Assembly (NCBI RefSeq): GCF_001667375.1
Contig: NZ_LZIN01000024.1
Span: 1-64,000, forward strand
Direction: 5' to 3'
Source of the DNA: Mycolicibacter sinensis
Lineage (GTDB): Bacteria > Actinomycetota > Actinomycetes > Mycobacteriales > Mycobacteriaceae
DNA: 64,000 bases
Position numbers and translations under genes: made by a program. Under the pieces are notes generated by a model. That model did not search any database. It was not told the DNA's origin and was given only the letters and a program-made list of their open reading frames with translations. Each line of letters starts with the position of its first letter. Positions within the stretch are counted from its first letter, which is position 1. Of this stretch, positions 47,770 through 55,772 are shown piece by piece.

Positions 47770-48290
47770 CAACCGCAATCCAGCGGGCAGTCCGCCCCGT
47801 CATCGGGGCCGGCATCGCCGGTGGCGGCCGCACCCCAGTTGGCCAACCGCTCCAGCGGTTCCAGCGCCCGGGTCAGGGTGTCCAAATCCTCGGGGGTGAG
47901 CCTGCTCAGCATCGCCGCGAGGGCCGCGTGCCGGTTGGCCAGCGACTGACGGTGACTGGCCAGGCCCTCCTCGGTGATGTCGACCAGCACCGCCCGCAGA
48001 TCTGAGGGGTCCCGGCTGCGTTTGACCAGACCGATTTTCTCCAGCCGACGGATCGCCACCGTGGTGGTCGGTGTGCGCACTCGTTCGTGGGCGGCCAGTT
48101 CGGTCATCCGGATCGGGCCACGGTCCAGCAGTGTGATCAAGATCGACAGCTGAGCCAGGGTCAGCTCGCCGGTCTTCTCCCCGCCGCTGATCTCACCGCG
48201 CCGGAGTATCGAGAACAGTTTCGACAGCGAACGGTGCAAGCCCTCTGCGATCGCCGTCACCTGCGGCGTATCGGCTTTGCTCTCCGCCAT
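47769..48290 (-). CDS. MarR-family transcriptional regulator (Rv0042c-like)
   Basis: 173 residues from the ATG at 48290. Winged helix-turn-helix (about 45-125): LTLAQLSILITLLDRGP, MTELAAHERVRTPTTTVAIRRLEKIGLVKR, then the wing SRDPSDLRAVLVDIT. Helices at both ends form the dimer. Inducing ligand unknown. The C-terminal 20 residues are acidic with two Cys. It resembles Rv0042c. It probably regulates itself and the coupled SDR gene through the inverted repeat just upstream. The frame extends upstream to 48350, but the MarR fold starts here. Confidence 0.9.
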   Translation of the reverse strand: MAESKADTPQVTAIAEGLHRSLSKLFSILRRGEISGGEKTGELTLAQLSILITLLDRGPIRMTELAAHERVRTPTTTVAIRRLEKIGLVKRSRDPSDLRAVLVDITEEGLASHRQSLANRHAALAAMLSRLTPEDLDTLTRALEPLERLANWGAAATGDAGPDDGADCPLDCG

Positions 48291-48346
48291 AGTTCGCCAG
48301 TCTAACCTGTGGTTCTTATTAGGGGGATCGGTTGCGCAGGTTGCTG
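48291..48346 (-). promoter_or_regulatory. Candidate MarR promoter/operator
   Basis: Inverted repeat AACC-TGT-GGTT (48304-48314) lies 14 nt upstream of the MarR start. On the - strand TAATAA (48321-48316) could be the -10 element, so the repeat would sit at or just after the start of transcription. Proposed autoregulatory operator; arms are only 4 bp, so confidence is low. Confidence 0.4.
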
Positions 48347-49093
48347 TCACAACACCTGGGAGAGGAACTTCTGCAGCCGTTCGGTCTCAGCGTGGTCGAA
48401 GATCTGCTCGGGCGGACCCGATTCGACCACCTTCCCGCGATCCATGAACACCACGGTGTCCGACGCCGACCGGGCAAAGGCCATCTCATGGGTGACCACC
48501 ACCATGGTCATGCCGTCGGCGCCCAGTTCGGCGATCAACGCCAGGATCCCTTTGACCAACTCCGGGTCCAGCGCCGAGGTCGCCTCGTCGAACAACATCA
48601 CCTGCGGCTGCATCGCCAAGGCCCGGGCGATCGCCACCCGCTGCTGCTGTCCGCCGGACAGCGCCGAGGGTCGTGCCGCCGCCTTGTTCTTCAGCCCGAC
48701 CCGGTCCAGCAGGCCCAGCGCGAGTTCACGCGCGGCGTCGGGGGACAGGCCGCGCAGCTTGCGTGGGGCCAGGGCGATGTTGTCCAGCACACTGCGATGC
48801 GGAAAGAGATTGAAATGCTGGAACACCATGCCGATCCGCTGGCGCAGCGCGTCGGGATCGTCGCCCAGCACTGATCGGCCGCCCAGCAGGATGTCGCCGG
48901 CGTCGGGTTCGTGCAGCCGGTTCAAGGTGCGCAGCATCGTCGACTTGCCCGACCCCGACGGCCCGATCACCGCCGCGGTGCTGCCCGCCGGCACATCCAG
49001 GTCGACGCCGCGCAACACGGTGTTCTTGCCGAAAGACAACTGAATTCCCTTGGCCGCCAGGGATACCGGCTCGCGTGAGGAGGCTTCGGTCAC
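48347..49093 (-). CDS. Polar amino acid ABC transporter ATP-binding protein
   Basis: 248 residues, GTG start overlapping the upstream permease stop by 4 nt. Walker A GPSGSGKST, Q-loop VFQHFNLFPH, signature LSGGQQQR, Walker B VMLFDEATSALDP, and H-loop VTHEM. The sequence is of the GlnQ/HisP family (polar amino acids). It energises the transporter whose binding protein and permease are fused in the preceding gene. It ends 56 nt upstream of the MarR start. Confidence 0.94.
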   Translation of the reverse strand: MTEASSREPVSLAAKGIQLSFGKNTVLRGVDLDVPAGSTAAVIGPSGSGKSTMLRTLNRLHEPDAGDILLGGRSVLGDDPDALRQRIGMVFQHFNLFPHRSVLDNIALAPRKLRGLSPDAARELALGLLDRVGLKNKAAARPSALSGGQQQRVAIARALAMQPQVMLFDEATSALDPELVKGILALIAELGADGMTMVVVTHEMAFARSASDTVVFMDRGKVVESGPPEQIFDHAETERLQKFLSQVL

Positions 49094-50871
49094 GTCATCT
49101 CCTGACCGGCGATCGCCGGGTTCAGCTCGACGGAATCGTCGGCCTCGGCGGGCCGGCCGCGCCGCAGCCGATGGTCGACGACGTTGACCAGGTGCGTCAG
49201 CGGAATGGTCAGGGCCAGGTAGAGCACGCCGGCGGCCACCAGCGGAGACAGGCTGCCGGTCTGGGCGTTGAAGTCGCGGCCCACCTGGAACAGCTCGCGC
49301 TGGCCGGCGACCAGGCCCAGGAAATACAGCAGCGCCGAGGCCTTGAGCAACGCGATGAACTGGTTGACCAGCGCCGGCAGCACCCGCCGGATGCCCTGCG
49401 GGATGACCACCAGCCGCATCGCGTCCGAATAGCCGAAACCCAGTGCGCGCGAGGCCTCCAGCTGGCCGGCCTCCACGCTCTGGATGCCCGAGCGCAGGAT
49501 CTCCCCGATGTAGGCGGCCGCGGTCAGGCCCAGCGCGGCGATGCCCAGCGGGTACGGATTGTTATGCGTCAGCCCGCCGATCAGCGGTCCGACCGCCAGG
49601 CCGATGAGCAGGATGATCAGCACCTCGGGCAGGCCCCGGAAGATGTCGGTGTAAACCCTCGCCGGCCAGCGCAGCCACCGGGTGCGGGAAATCCCGGCGA
49701 CGGCCAGACCCAGCCCGGCCACCAGGCCGATCACCCCGCCGCTCAGCGTCAGTAGCACCGTGTTGGGCAGGCCCGTCTTGAGCAGGTCCGGTAGGGCTGC
49801 GCGGTAGAGCTGCCAGTCGAAAAACGAGTCACGCAGTTGTGCCAGCGTCGATTTGGGGGCGTAGGGCTCGGCGTCGGGTTTGTGCAGCCGCGCGGCGATC
49901 GCGGCGAAATCCGGCAGGTGCGGGGTGGCCGCGGACTTGGAGCCCGGCTGCCAGTCCGGCGGCAACGGCCGTGGCACCCAGTCGGTGTAAAGCTGCGGCC
50001 AGGTGCCGTCGGCGATGACGGCATCCAGGCCGGAGTTCAGCGCCGAGATCAGCGCCCGATTGTTCTTGGCCACCGCATACGCCTCGAAGCCGGCCGGGCT
50101 GGCGGTGTAGCCGAGGATCTGTGCCGGATCGCCGGGGCGCATCAGCCTCAGCGCCGTCAGCGACGGCGCCACCCAGGCCTCGACCTGCCGGCTCTTGAGG
50201 CTGGCATAGAGCGTGATGGAGTCGGGGAACCGCACCGGTTCCAGCTCCAGGGTGTCGACGACATAGGCGTCCTCGATGGTGCCCTGCACCACCGCGATGC
50301 GCCGGCTTCCGGTCAAGGTGTCGAAGCCGGTGATCTCCGAGCCGGCCGGAACCACCAGCGCCATGTAGCCGAAGTCGTAGCCGTTGGTGAAGCCGACGGT
50401 GCGCCGGCGAGCATCGGTGGCGTTGATCGACGCCGAGCCGACGTCGAAGCGCCCCGACTCCACCTGGGCGAGCAGCCCGAAGAAGTCCGTGCCGATGAAC
50501 TGGATTCGCAAGCCGAGCTTCGCGGCAATGGCGCGCAGCAGCTCGTTGTCGAAACCGCTGTAGCGCCCGGTGGCGTCGATGCAGTTGGTCGGCGGGCTCT
50601 CGGTCAGCGTGCCGACGGTCAACACACCGGGGGTGGCCAGCCCGAGCTTGGTGATGTCGATCGAGCTCAGCGGTTCGACGCCGGCGGTGGTGTATTTGTC
50701 TTCGCGGGGCCGTTTGGCGGTGGCCAGTTTGGGCGGCAGCGCCACGGCGGCCTGTTCACCGGCGGGCGCGCACTGATCGGGGACGGCTGCCGCCGGGGGG
50801 ACCGCCGCCAGCCCGCCCACGATCAGCAAGGTGGCGAAAAACGCCGCCAGCTTTAGCGCTGGTCGCGCCAT
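49090..50871 (-). CDS. Fused amino-acid-binding protein and ABC permease
   Basis: 593 residues from the ATG at 50871. Signal peptide (about 1-29), a type 3 solute-binding domain (about 80-300: GRYSGFDNELLRAIAAKLG, FDVGSASINATDARR, VVQGTIEDAYV), a linker (300-345), then a HisM/GlnP-type permease (about 360-572) with EAGQLEASRALGFGY as the EAA loop. The binding protein is thus tethered to its permease, as in lactic-acid bacterial GlnP. Substrate is probably a polar amino acid; which one is unknown. It overlaps the LLM gene stop by 19 nt and the ATPase start by 4 nt. Confidence 0.92.
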   Translation of the reverse strand: MARPALKLAAFFATLLIVGGLAAVPPAAAVPDQCAPAGEQAAVALPPKLATAKRPREDKYTTAGVEPLSSIDITKLGLATPGVLTVGTLTESPPTNCIDATGRYSGFDNELLRAIAAKLGLRIQFIGTDFFGLLAQVESGRFDVGSASINATDARRRTVGFTNGYDFGYMALVVPAGSEITGFDTLTGSRRIAVVQGTIEDAYVVDTLELEPVRFPDSITLYASLKSRQVEAWVAPSLTALRLMRPGDPAQILGYTASPAGFEAYAVAKNNRALISALNSGLDAVIADGTWPQLYTDWVPRPLPPDWQPGSKSAATPHLPDFAAIAARLHKPDAEPYAPKSTLAQLRDSFFDWQLYRAALPDLLKTGLPNTVLLTLSGGVIGLVAGLGLAVAGISRTRWLRWPARVYTDIFRGLPEVLIILLIGLAVGPLIGGLTHNNPYPLGIAALGLTAAAYIGEILRSGIQSVEAGQLEASRALGFGYSDAMRLVVIPQGIRRVLPALVNQFIALLKASALLYFLGLVAGQRELFQVGRDFNAQTGSLSPLVAAGVLYLALTIPLTHLVNVVDHRLRRGRPAEADDSVELNPAIAGQEMT

Positions 50872-51641
50872 CGGCACAGCGCCTCGGCGCCGGTCAGGTC
50901 GTAGTCCGGCCCGCTGCTCCCGATGGTCAACAGGCTGACCCCGAGTTCGGTCATCGACTCTGCTGCGGTGAGCAACTCTGCTTCGGTTTGATCGTTGCCC
51001 AGAGCGGTCGAGTGTTCGATGGTGGCGGGATCGCGGCCCACTGCGGCGCAGTGCTCGGCCAGCACCGCCGCCTTTTGCGGATAGGTGTCGGCGTCGGCGA
51101 AGCTGTGCCACATGTCGGCATGCTCGGCGACCAGGCGCAGCGTCTTGCGCTCACCGCTGCCGCCGATCAGCAGCGGGAGCTCTCGGACCGGCGCCGGATT
51201 CAGTTGCGACAGACGGCTTTTGATGCGCGGAAGGGCGGCCGCCAGGTCGTCGAGGCGGCTGCCCGCGGTGCCGAACTCGTAGCCGTATTCGTGGTAGTCC
51301 CGGTCCTTCCAGCCCGAGCCTATGCCCAGAATCAGCCGACCGCCGCCGATGTGGTCCACGGTGCGGGCCATGTCGGCGAGCAGCTCGGGGTTGCGGTAGG
51401 AGTTGCAGGAGACCAGCGCGCCGATCTCGATGCGCGAGGTCTGTTCGGCCCAGGCGCCCAGCATGGTCCAGCATTCGAAGTGCGGGCCGTCGGGGTCGCC
51501 GTAAAGCGGGAAGAAATGGTCCCAGTTGAAGGCGATGTCGACACCGAGATCCTCACAGCGCCGGACGGCGTCGCGGATCGCGCGATATTGCGGGGCGTGC
51601 TGGGGATGCAGTTGCACGCCGATGCGGATGGGTCGGGTCAT
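50853..51641 (-). CDS. F420-dependent LLM-class oxidoreductase (Rv0044c-like)
   Basis: 262 residues, luciferase-like TIM barrel. Motifs IRIGVQLHPQHAP, FNWDHFFPLYGDP, ALVSCNSYRNP and LILGIGSGWKDRDYHEYGY are typical of mycobacterial F420-dependent LLM oxidoreductases. The physiological substrate is unknown. ATG start at 51641, 32 nt after the hydrolase gene; its end overlaps the transporter start by 19 nt. Confidence 0.92.
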   Translation of the reverse strand: MTRPIRIGVQLHPQHAPQYRAIRDAVRRCEDLGVDIAFNWDHFFPLYGDPDGPHFECWTMLGAWAEQTSRIEIGALVSCNSYRNPELLADMARTVDHIGGGRLILGIGSGWKDRDYHEYGYEFGTAGSRLDDLAAALPRIKSRLSQLNPAPVRELPLLIGGSGERKTLRLVAEHADMWHSFADADTYPQKAAVLAEHCAAVGRDPATIEHSTALGNDQTEAELLTAAESMTELGVSLLTIGSSGPDYDLTGAEALCRWRDQR

Positions 51642-51673
51642 TTCGCCACCCTAGCCCCGCTGAACCGCCGGGA

Positions 51674-52561
51674 TCAGGGGAGCGCGGTACGCAGCAGCTC
51701 GACCAGCGCACGCGGCTGGTCGCCTTGCACCGAATGCCCGGAGCCGGCCACCACGTGCGTGGTCAGGCCCGGGCAGCGTCGGGCGTACTCGGCGACGTCG
51801 TCGGGAGAGACGAACGCCGAATCGCCACCGCGGATCAAAGTGGTCGGCGCGGCGATCGCCGAGACGTCGGTCCACAGCTCGCCGGAGTCCCCGACGCTAC
51901 GGATGGTGTCGTAGCGCCAGGTCCAGCGGCCGTCGGGCAGCCGTCGGCTGTTGTGGAACAGGCCGCGCCGCAGGGATTCCGGATCCCGGTGCGGGGCCGC
52001 CAGCGCAGTGACGGCCAGCATCGAGGCGAAGTCGGGGAACGTGCGATCGCCCTGGGTCAGCGCCACCGTCCCGCGCTCGGCGGTGCTCATCTCCGAATGC
52101 CGTTGCGGCGCAGACGGAGTCACATCCACGAGCACCAGCCGGTGGACCAGCTCGGGTGCGATGGCCGCCAGCCGGATGGCGGCCAGCCCGCCCAGCGACA
52201 TGCCGACCACCAACTCGGCGGCCGGCGCCTGCTCGCGCACCACCGGTGCCACGGCGGCGGCGTTGCGTTGCGGGGAGTAGTCGCCGTCGTCGCGCCAGGC
52301 TGAGCGGCCGTGACCGGGCAGGTCCACCGCCAGCGCGGGCACGCCCAGGCCCACGATCACGGTGTCCCAGGTGTGGGCGTTCTGCGCGCCGCCGTGCAGG
52401 AACACCACCCGCGGCGGCGCGGTCCCCCAGCGCAGGGCGCTGACGTCGCCGGCCTCGATGCGCTGCACGGTAGGCAGCGGTCCGGTCACACCGGCCTGTT
52501 CGGCGTTGCCGGCCAGCAGCGCGAACTCCGACAGGCCGGCCAGCTCGTCGTCGGGAAGCAC
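51674..52561 (-). CDS. Alpha/beta hydrolase (Rv0045c-like esterase)
   Basis: 295 residues from the GTG at 52561. Oxyanion motif FLHGGAQNAHTW, nucleophile Ser in VGMSLGGLAA, and catalytic His in GSGHSVQGDQP. Strong resemblance to Rv0045c, an esterase of unresolved natural substrate. The GTG start aligns with the Rv0045c N-terminus (PDDELAGLSEFALLA). It lies 11 nt after ino1 on the same strand. The open frame upstream to 52825 is antisense-type noise over ino1. Confidence 0.93.
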   Translation of the reverse strand: MLPDDELAGLSEFALLAGNAEQAGVTGPLPTVQRIEAGDVSALRWGTAPPRVVFLHGGAQNAHTWDTVIVGLGVPALAVDLPGHGRSAWRDDGDYSPQRNAAAVAPVVREQAPAAELVVGMSLGGLAAIRLAAIAPELVHRLVLVDVTPSAPQRHSEMSTAERGTVALTQGDRTFPDFASMLAVTALAAPHRDPESLRRGLFHNSRRLPDGRWTWRYDTIRSVGDSGELWTDVSAIAAPTTLIRGGDSAFVSPDDVAEYARRCPGLTTHVVAGSGHSVQGDQPRALVELLRTALP

Positions 52562-52572
52562 CCGGCGAACTG

Positions 52573-53664
52573 CTAGCCGGTGATGAACTGCTCGAGCTCG
52601 GCGCGGGCGACGTCGTCGGGCAGCTGCTCGGGCGGGCTCTTCATCAGGTAGGCCGAGGCCGGGATGATCGGCCCGCCGACACCGCGGTCCTTGGCGATCT
52701 TGGCCGCGCGCACCGCGTCGATGATGATGCCGGCCGAGTTCGGCGAGTCCCACACCTCGAGCTTGTACTCCAGGTTCAGCGGCGCGTCGCCGAAGGCGCG
52801 GCCCTCCAGGCGCACGTAGGCCCACTTGCGGTCATCGAGCCAGGCCACATGGTCGGACGGACCGATGTGCACGTTCTTGTCCTCGACCTTGCCGGCCAGC
52901 GAGCCGGTCAGGTTGGAGGTGACGGCCTGGGTCTTGGAGACCTTCTTGGACTCCAGGCGCTCGCGCTCGAGCATGTTCTTGAAGTCCATGTTGCCGCCGA
53001 CGTTGAGCTGGTAGGTGCGGTCCAGCGTGACGCCGCGGTCCTCGAACAGCTTGGCCATCACCCGGTGGGTGATGGTGGCCCCGACCTGGCTCTTGATGTC
53101 GTCGCCGATGATCGGCACGCCGGCGTCGGCGAACTTCTTGGCCCACACCGGGTCCGAGGCGATGAACACCGGCAGCGCATTGACGAACGCCACTCCAGCG
53201 TCGATGGCGCACTGGGCGTAGAACTTGTCGGCCTCATCGGAGCCCACCGGCAGGTAGGACACCAGCACGTCGACCTTGGCCTCTTTCAGCACCGAGACCA
53301 CGTCGACGGCGTCGGCGTCGGAGACCTCGATGGTGTCGGCGTAGTACTTGCCGATCCCGTCCAGGGTCGGGCCGCGCTGCACCATCACGTTGGTCGGCGG
53401 CACGTCGGCGATCTTCATGGTGTTGTTCTCCGAGGCGAAGATGGCTTCGGACAGATCGAAGCCGACCTTCTTGGCGTCCACGTCGAACGCGGCGACGAAT
53501 TTCACGTCGCGAACGTGATAGGGGCCGAATCGCACGTGCATCAGGCCAGGCACCGACGAGCTGTCGTCGGCGTCCTGGTAGTACTGCACGCCCTGGACCA
53601 GCGAGGAGGCGCAGTTACCGACGCCGACAATGGCGACCCGCACATCCGTCGTTTGCTCAGTCAT
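52573..53664 (-). CDS. ino1: Inositol-1-phosphate synthase
   Basis: 363 residues. NAD-binding motif [13 protein letters not shown] near residues 13-25 and conserved [24 protein letters not shown] and KISK-type segments. Converts glucose-6-phosphate to L-myo-inositol-1-phosphate, the first step to phosphatidylinositol, PIM/LAM glycolipids and mycothiol. ATG start overlaps the PadR gene stop (ATGA), so the two are coupled. Length close to M. tuberculosis Ino1 (367). Confidence 0.97.
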   Translation of the reverse strand: MTEQTTDVRVAIVGVGNCASSLVQGVQYYQDADDSSSVPGLMHVRFGPYHVRDVKFVAAFDVDAKKVGFDLSEAIFASENNTMKIADVPPTNVMVQRGPTLDGIGKYYADTIEVSDADAVDVVSVLKEAKVDVLVSYLPVGSDEADKFYAQCAIDAGVAFVNALPVFIASDPVWAKKFADAGVPIIGDDIKSQVGATITHRVMAKLFEDRGVTLDRTYQLNVGGNMDFKNMLERERLESKKVSKTQAVTSNLTGSLAGKVEDKNVHIGPSDHVAWLDDRKWAYVRLEGRAFGDAPLNLEYKLEVWDSPNSAGIIIDAVRAAKIAKDRGVGGPIIPASAYLMKSPPEQLPDDVARAELEQFITG

Positions 53665-54263
53665 TTCCGACGTTCTCCTTTTTCTGCTGTCACTGCTGAC
53701 GTGCTGTTTGTGTTGTCCTGATACCCGCGCCGTGCCGGATCATGCGAGACGTGTTCGGCCGCGATCAGCTCGTTGAGCCACTTGACCTCCCGCTCACTGG
53801 ATTCCAGCCCGAGCTGGTGCAATTGACGGGTGTAGCGGTCCAAGGAGTTGCTGGCCCGCGTCACGGCGTTACGCAGACCCTCCCGGCGTTCCTCCACCTG
53901 GCGGCGGCGGCCTTCCAGGATCCGCATCCGCGCCTCGGCGGGGGTGCGGTTGAAGAAAGCCAGGTGAACTCCGAAGCCGTCGTCGGTGTAGTTTTGCGGT
54001 CCGGTGTCGGCCACCAGCTCGGTGAACCGCTGACGACCGGCGTCGGTCAGCCGGTACACCCGCCGGGCCCGGCGCACCGGGGTCCCCGCCGGTGCCGCGT
54101 CTTCGGCGATCAGCCCGGCCGTCTGCATGCGCCGCAGCGCCGGATACAGCGAGCCGTAGGAGAACGCCCGGAACGCGCCCAGCAAACCGGTCAACCGCTT
54201 CCGCAACTCGTAGCCGTGCATCGGTGACTCGAGCAGCAAGCCGAGTATGGCAAGCTCAAGCAC
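53661..54263 (-). CDS. PadR-family transcriptional regulator (Rv0047c-like)
   Basis: 200 residues, GTG start at 54263 with GGGAGGTG upstream. N-terminal winged helix (about 1-90: [51 protein letters not shown]) and a C-terminal helical/coiled-coil dimer domain (about 110-175). Coupled to ino1 through a 4-nt overlap, so it probably autoregulates the PadR-ino1 transcript in response to an unknown signal. Confidence 0.93.
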   Translation of the reverse strand: MLELAILGLLLESPMHGYELRKRLTGLLGAFRAFSYGSLYPALRRMQTAGLIAEDAAPAGTPVRRARRVYRLTDAGRQRFTELVADTGPQNYTDDGFGVHLAFFNRTPAEARMRILEGRRRQVEERREGLRNAVTRASNSLDRYTRQLHQLGLESSEREVKWLNELIAAEHVSHDPARRGYQDNTNSTSAVTAEKGERRK

Positions 54264-54392
54264 CGATTCACCTCCCGATGTGATGGTTTAGCTACGATTG
54301 TTCGACGGTTCGGGCCATAGTATCGCGCCGATATAACAGAACCCAAGTGGCCTAGTGTTCGCGCAACGTTCACCGCCGGATAAGCCCCGAGC
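54264..54392 (-). promoter_or_regulatory. Promoter and candidate operator of padR-ino1
   Basis: 129 bp upstream of the PadR gene. Perfect inverted repeat TATCG-CGC-CGATA (54321-54333). On the - strand a -10-like TACTAT (54323-54318) overlaps one arm, so a bound repressor would block the promoter. The transcript leader would be about 45 nt. Confidence 0.5.
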
Positions 54393-55235
54393 TCAGGACG
54401 GGTAATTGATGCGCTTGACGGCACCGTCGCCGGCGACGGCGATGTAGCCGCCGCCGTAGTCACTGGAGACGTACACCGACAGCGACAACTCCCCCGGGGT
54501 CGTCGGATCCCGGGCCGGCTCGATGATCAGGTAGGTGGAGGTGACGTCGGCGGGTTGGATCCCCAACGTTTCGGGGGCCCCGCGCAGGATGCCGATCACG
54601 GCTTTGGCGTCGAACCGGCTCAAATCGGCCGCGACGGCAGTGCTGCTCTTGGCCGAGCTGGACGGATCGTCCCAGCCGCCACGGTAGGTGTAGTTCAGTT
54701 CGCGACGTCCCTCGCCGGGGTCGGGCCGGGTCAGCGACGCGTACTCGGGGTAGATCACCAGCCGGTATCCCACGGTGTCACCGAATTTCTGGCGGGCCTG
54801 CTCGAGCAGGCCGGTCAACCCGCCCAGCGAATGCAGCTGCCGCGGCGGGGTCAGCACCACCGGGGCGACGCCGTCGGGTTTGGCGCCGGGGTCGGAGGTG
54901 AAGCTCAGCGGGGAACTGGTGTCGCCGTACACGCCCCAGCCGATCCCGATGCCCAGTAGTCCGGCGGCGAGCAACGCACCCACCGCGAGACCGCGACCCG
55001 GCAGCCGCAGCGGCTTGGCCAGCACCGGCAGCTGCGCGGGCGGGCTGGCGATCTGCAGGTCGGTGATCAGGTCGCGGAGCTCGCCGAGGGTGACCGCCCG
55101 AGTGGCCGCACTGATGCGTTCGCGGTGTTCCTCGGCTGACAGCTGGCCCTCGGCCAGGGCGGCGTCGAGGATCCGGCAGGTGTCGTCTCGGTCACTGTCC
55201 TTGGCCCGGGTTCCGGATGTCTGCCGCGTTGCCAC
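54393..55235 (-). CDS. DUF1707-domain membrane protein (Rv0048c-like)
   Basis: 280 residues. N-terminal DUF1707 domain (about 14-62: DRDDTCRILDAALAEGQLSAEEHRERI, LGELRDLITDLQ), one membrane segment (about 84-105, GLAVGALLAAGLLGIGIGWGV) and an extracytoplasmic C-terminal domain (about 130-280). The DUF1707 helices occur at the N-terminus of many actinobacterial regulators and membrane proteins. Function unknown. Divergent from the DUF5318 gene. Confidence 0.88.
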   Translation of the reverse strand: MATRQTSGTRAKDSDRDDTCRILDAALAEGQLSAEEHRERISAATRAVTLGELRDLITDLQIASPPAQLPVLAKPLRLPGRGLAVGALLAAGLLGIGIGWGVYGDTSSPLSFTSDPGAKPDGVAPVVLTPPRQLHSLGGLTGLLEQARQKFGDTVGYRLVIYPEYASLTRPDPGEGRRELNYTYRGGWDDPSSSAKSSTAVAADLSRFDAKAVIGILRGAPETLGIQPADVTSTYLIIEPARDPTTPGELSLSVYVSSDYGGGYIAVAGDGAVKRINYPS

Positions 55236-55346
55236 CCGATGATGCTAGAAGCTGGCGGCCTGCGGTGGCCGCTGAATCCGCCGGTCGGTGCGGGATAAGG
55301 GCGTTCGTCACACCCGCCCGCGCGGACCCGACGTACTCTGGTCACC

Positions 55347-55772
55347 GTGCGATTGCAGCGACAAGTGGTGGACTACGCGCTCCGGCGCCGTTCCCTGCTG
55401 GCCGAGGTCTACTCCGGACGTACCGGGGTGTCCGAGGTCTGCGACGCCAACCCGTATCTGCTCCGGGCGGCGAAGTACCACGGCAAGACGAGCGCGGTGG
55501 TCTGCCCCATCTGCCGCAAGGAGCAGCTCACCCTGGTGTCGTGGGTGTACGGCGACGACCTGGGCGCGGTGTCGGGTTCGGCGCGTTCCGCCGAGGAACT
55601 GGTCTTGTTGGCGACCCGTTTCCCGGAATTCAACGTGCACGTGGTCGAGGTGTGCCGCACCTGCAGCTGGAATCATCTGGTGAAGTCGTATGTGCTGGGC
55701 CTCGCGCGCCCGCCGAAGGGATCCCGGGGGCGGCGGACGGCACGCAGCGGAGCCCGTACCGCCAGTGAGTAA
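55347..55772 (+). CDS. DUF5318 protein with zinc-ribbon-like Cys pairs (Rv0049-like)
   Basis: 141 residues, GTG start. Two CxxC pairs (VVCPICRKEQL and EVCRTCSWNHL) about 48 residues apart could bind one zinc. The C-terminus is basic. Its last 8 nt overlap the ponA1 start, and the Rv0049-Rv0050 order is conserved, suggesting cotranscription with ponA1. Function unknown. Confidence 0.87.
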   Translation: MRLQRQVVDYALRRRSLLAEVYSGRTGVSEVCDANPYLLRAAKYHGKTSAVVCPICRKEQLTLVSWVYGDDLGAVSGSARSAEELVLLATRFPEFNVHVVEVCRTCSWNHLVKSYVLGLARPPKGSRGRRTARSGARTASE

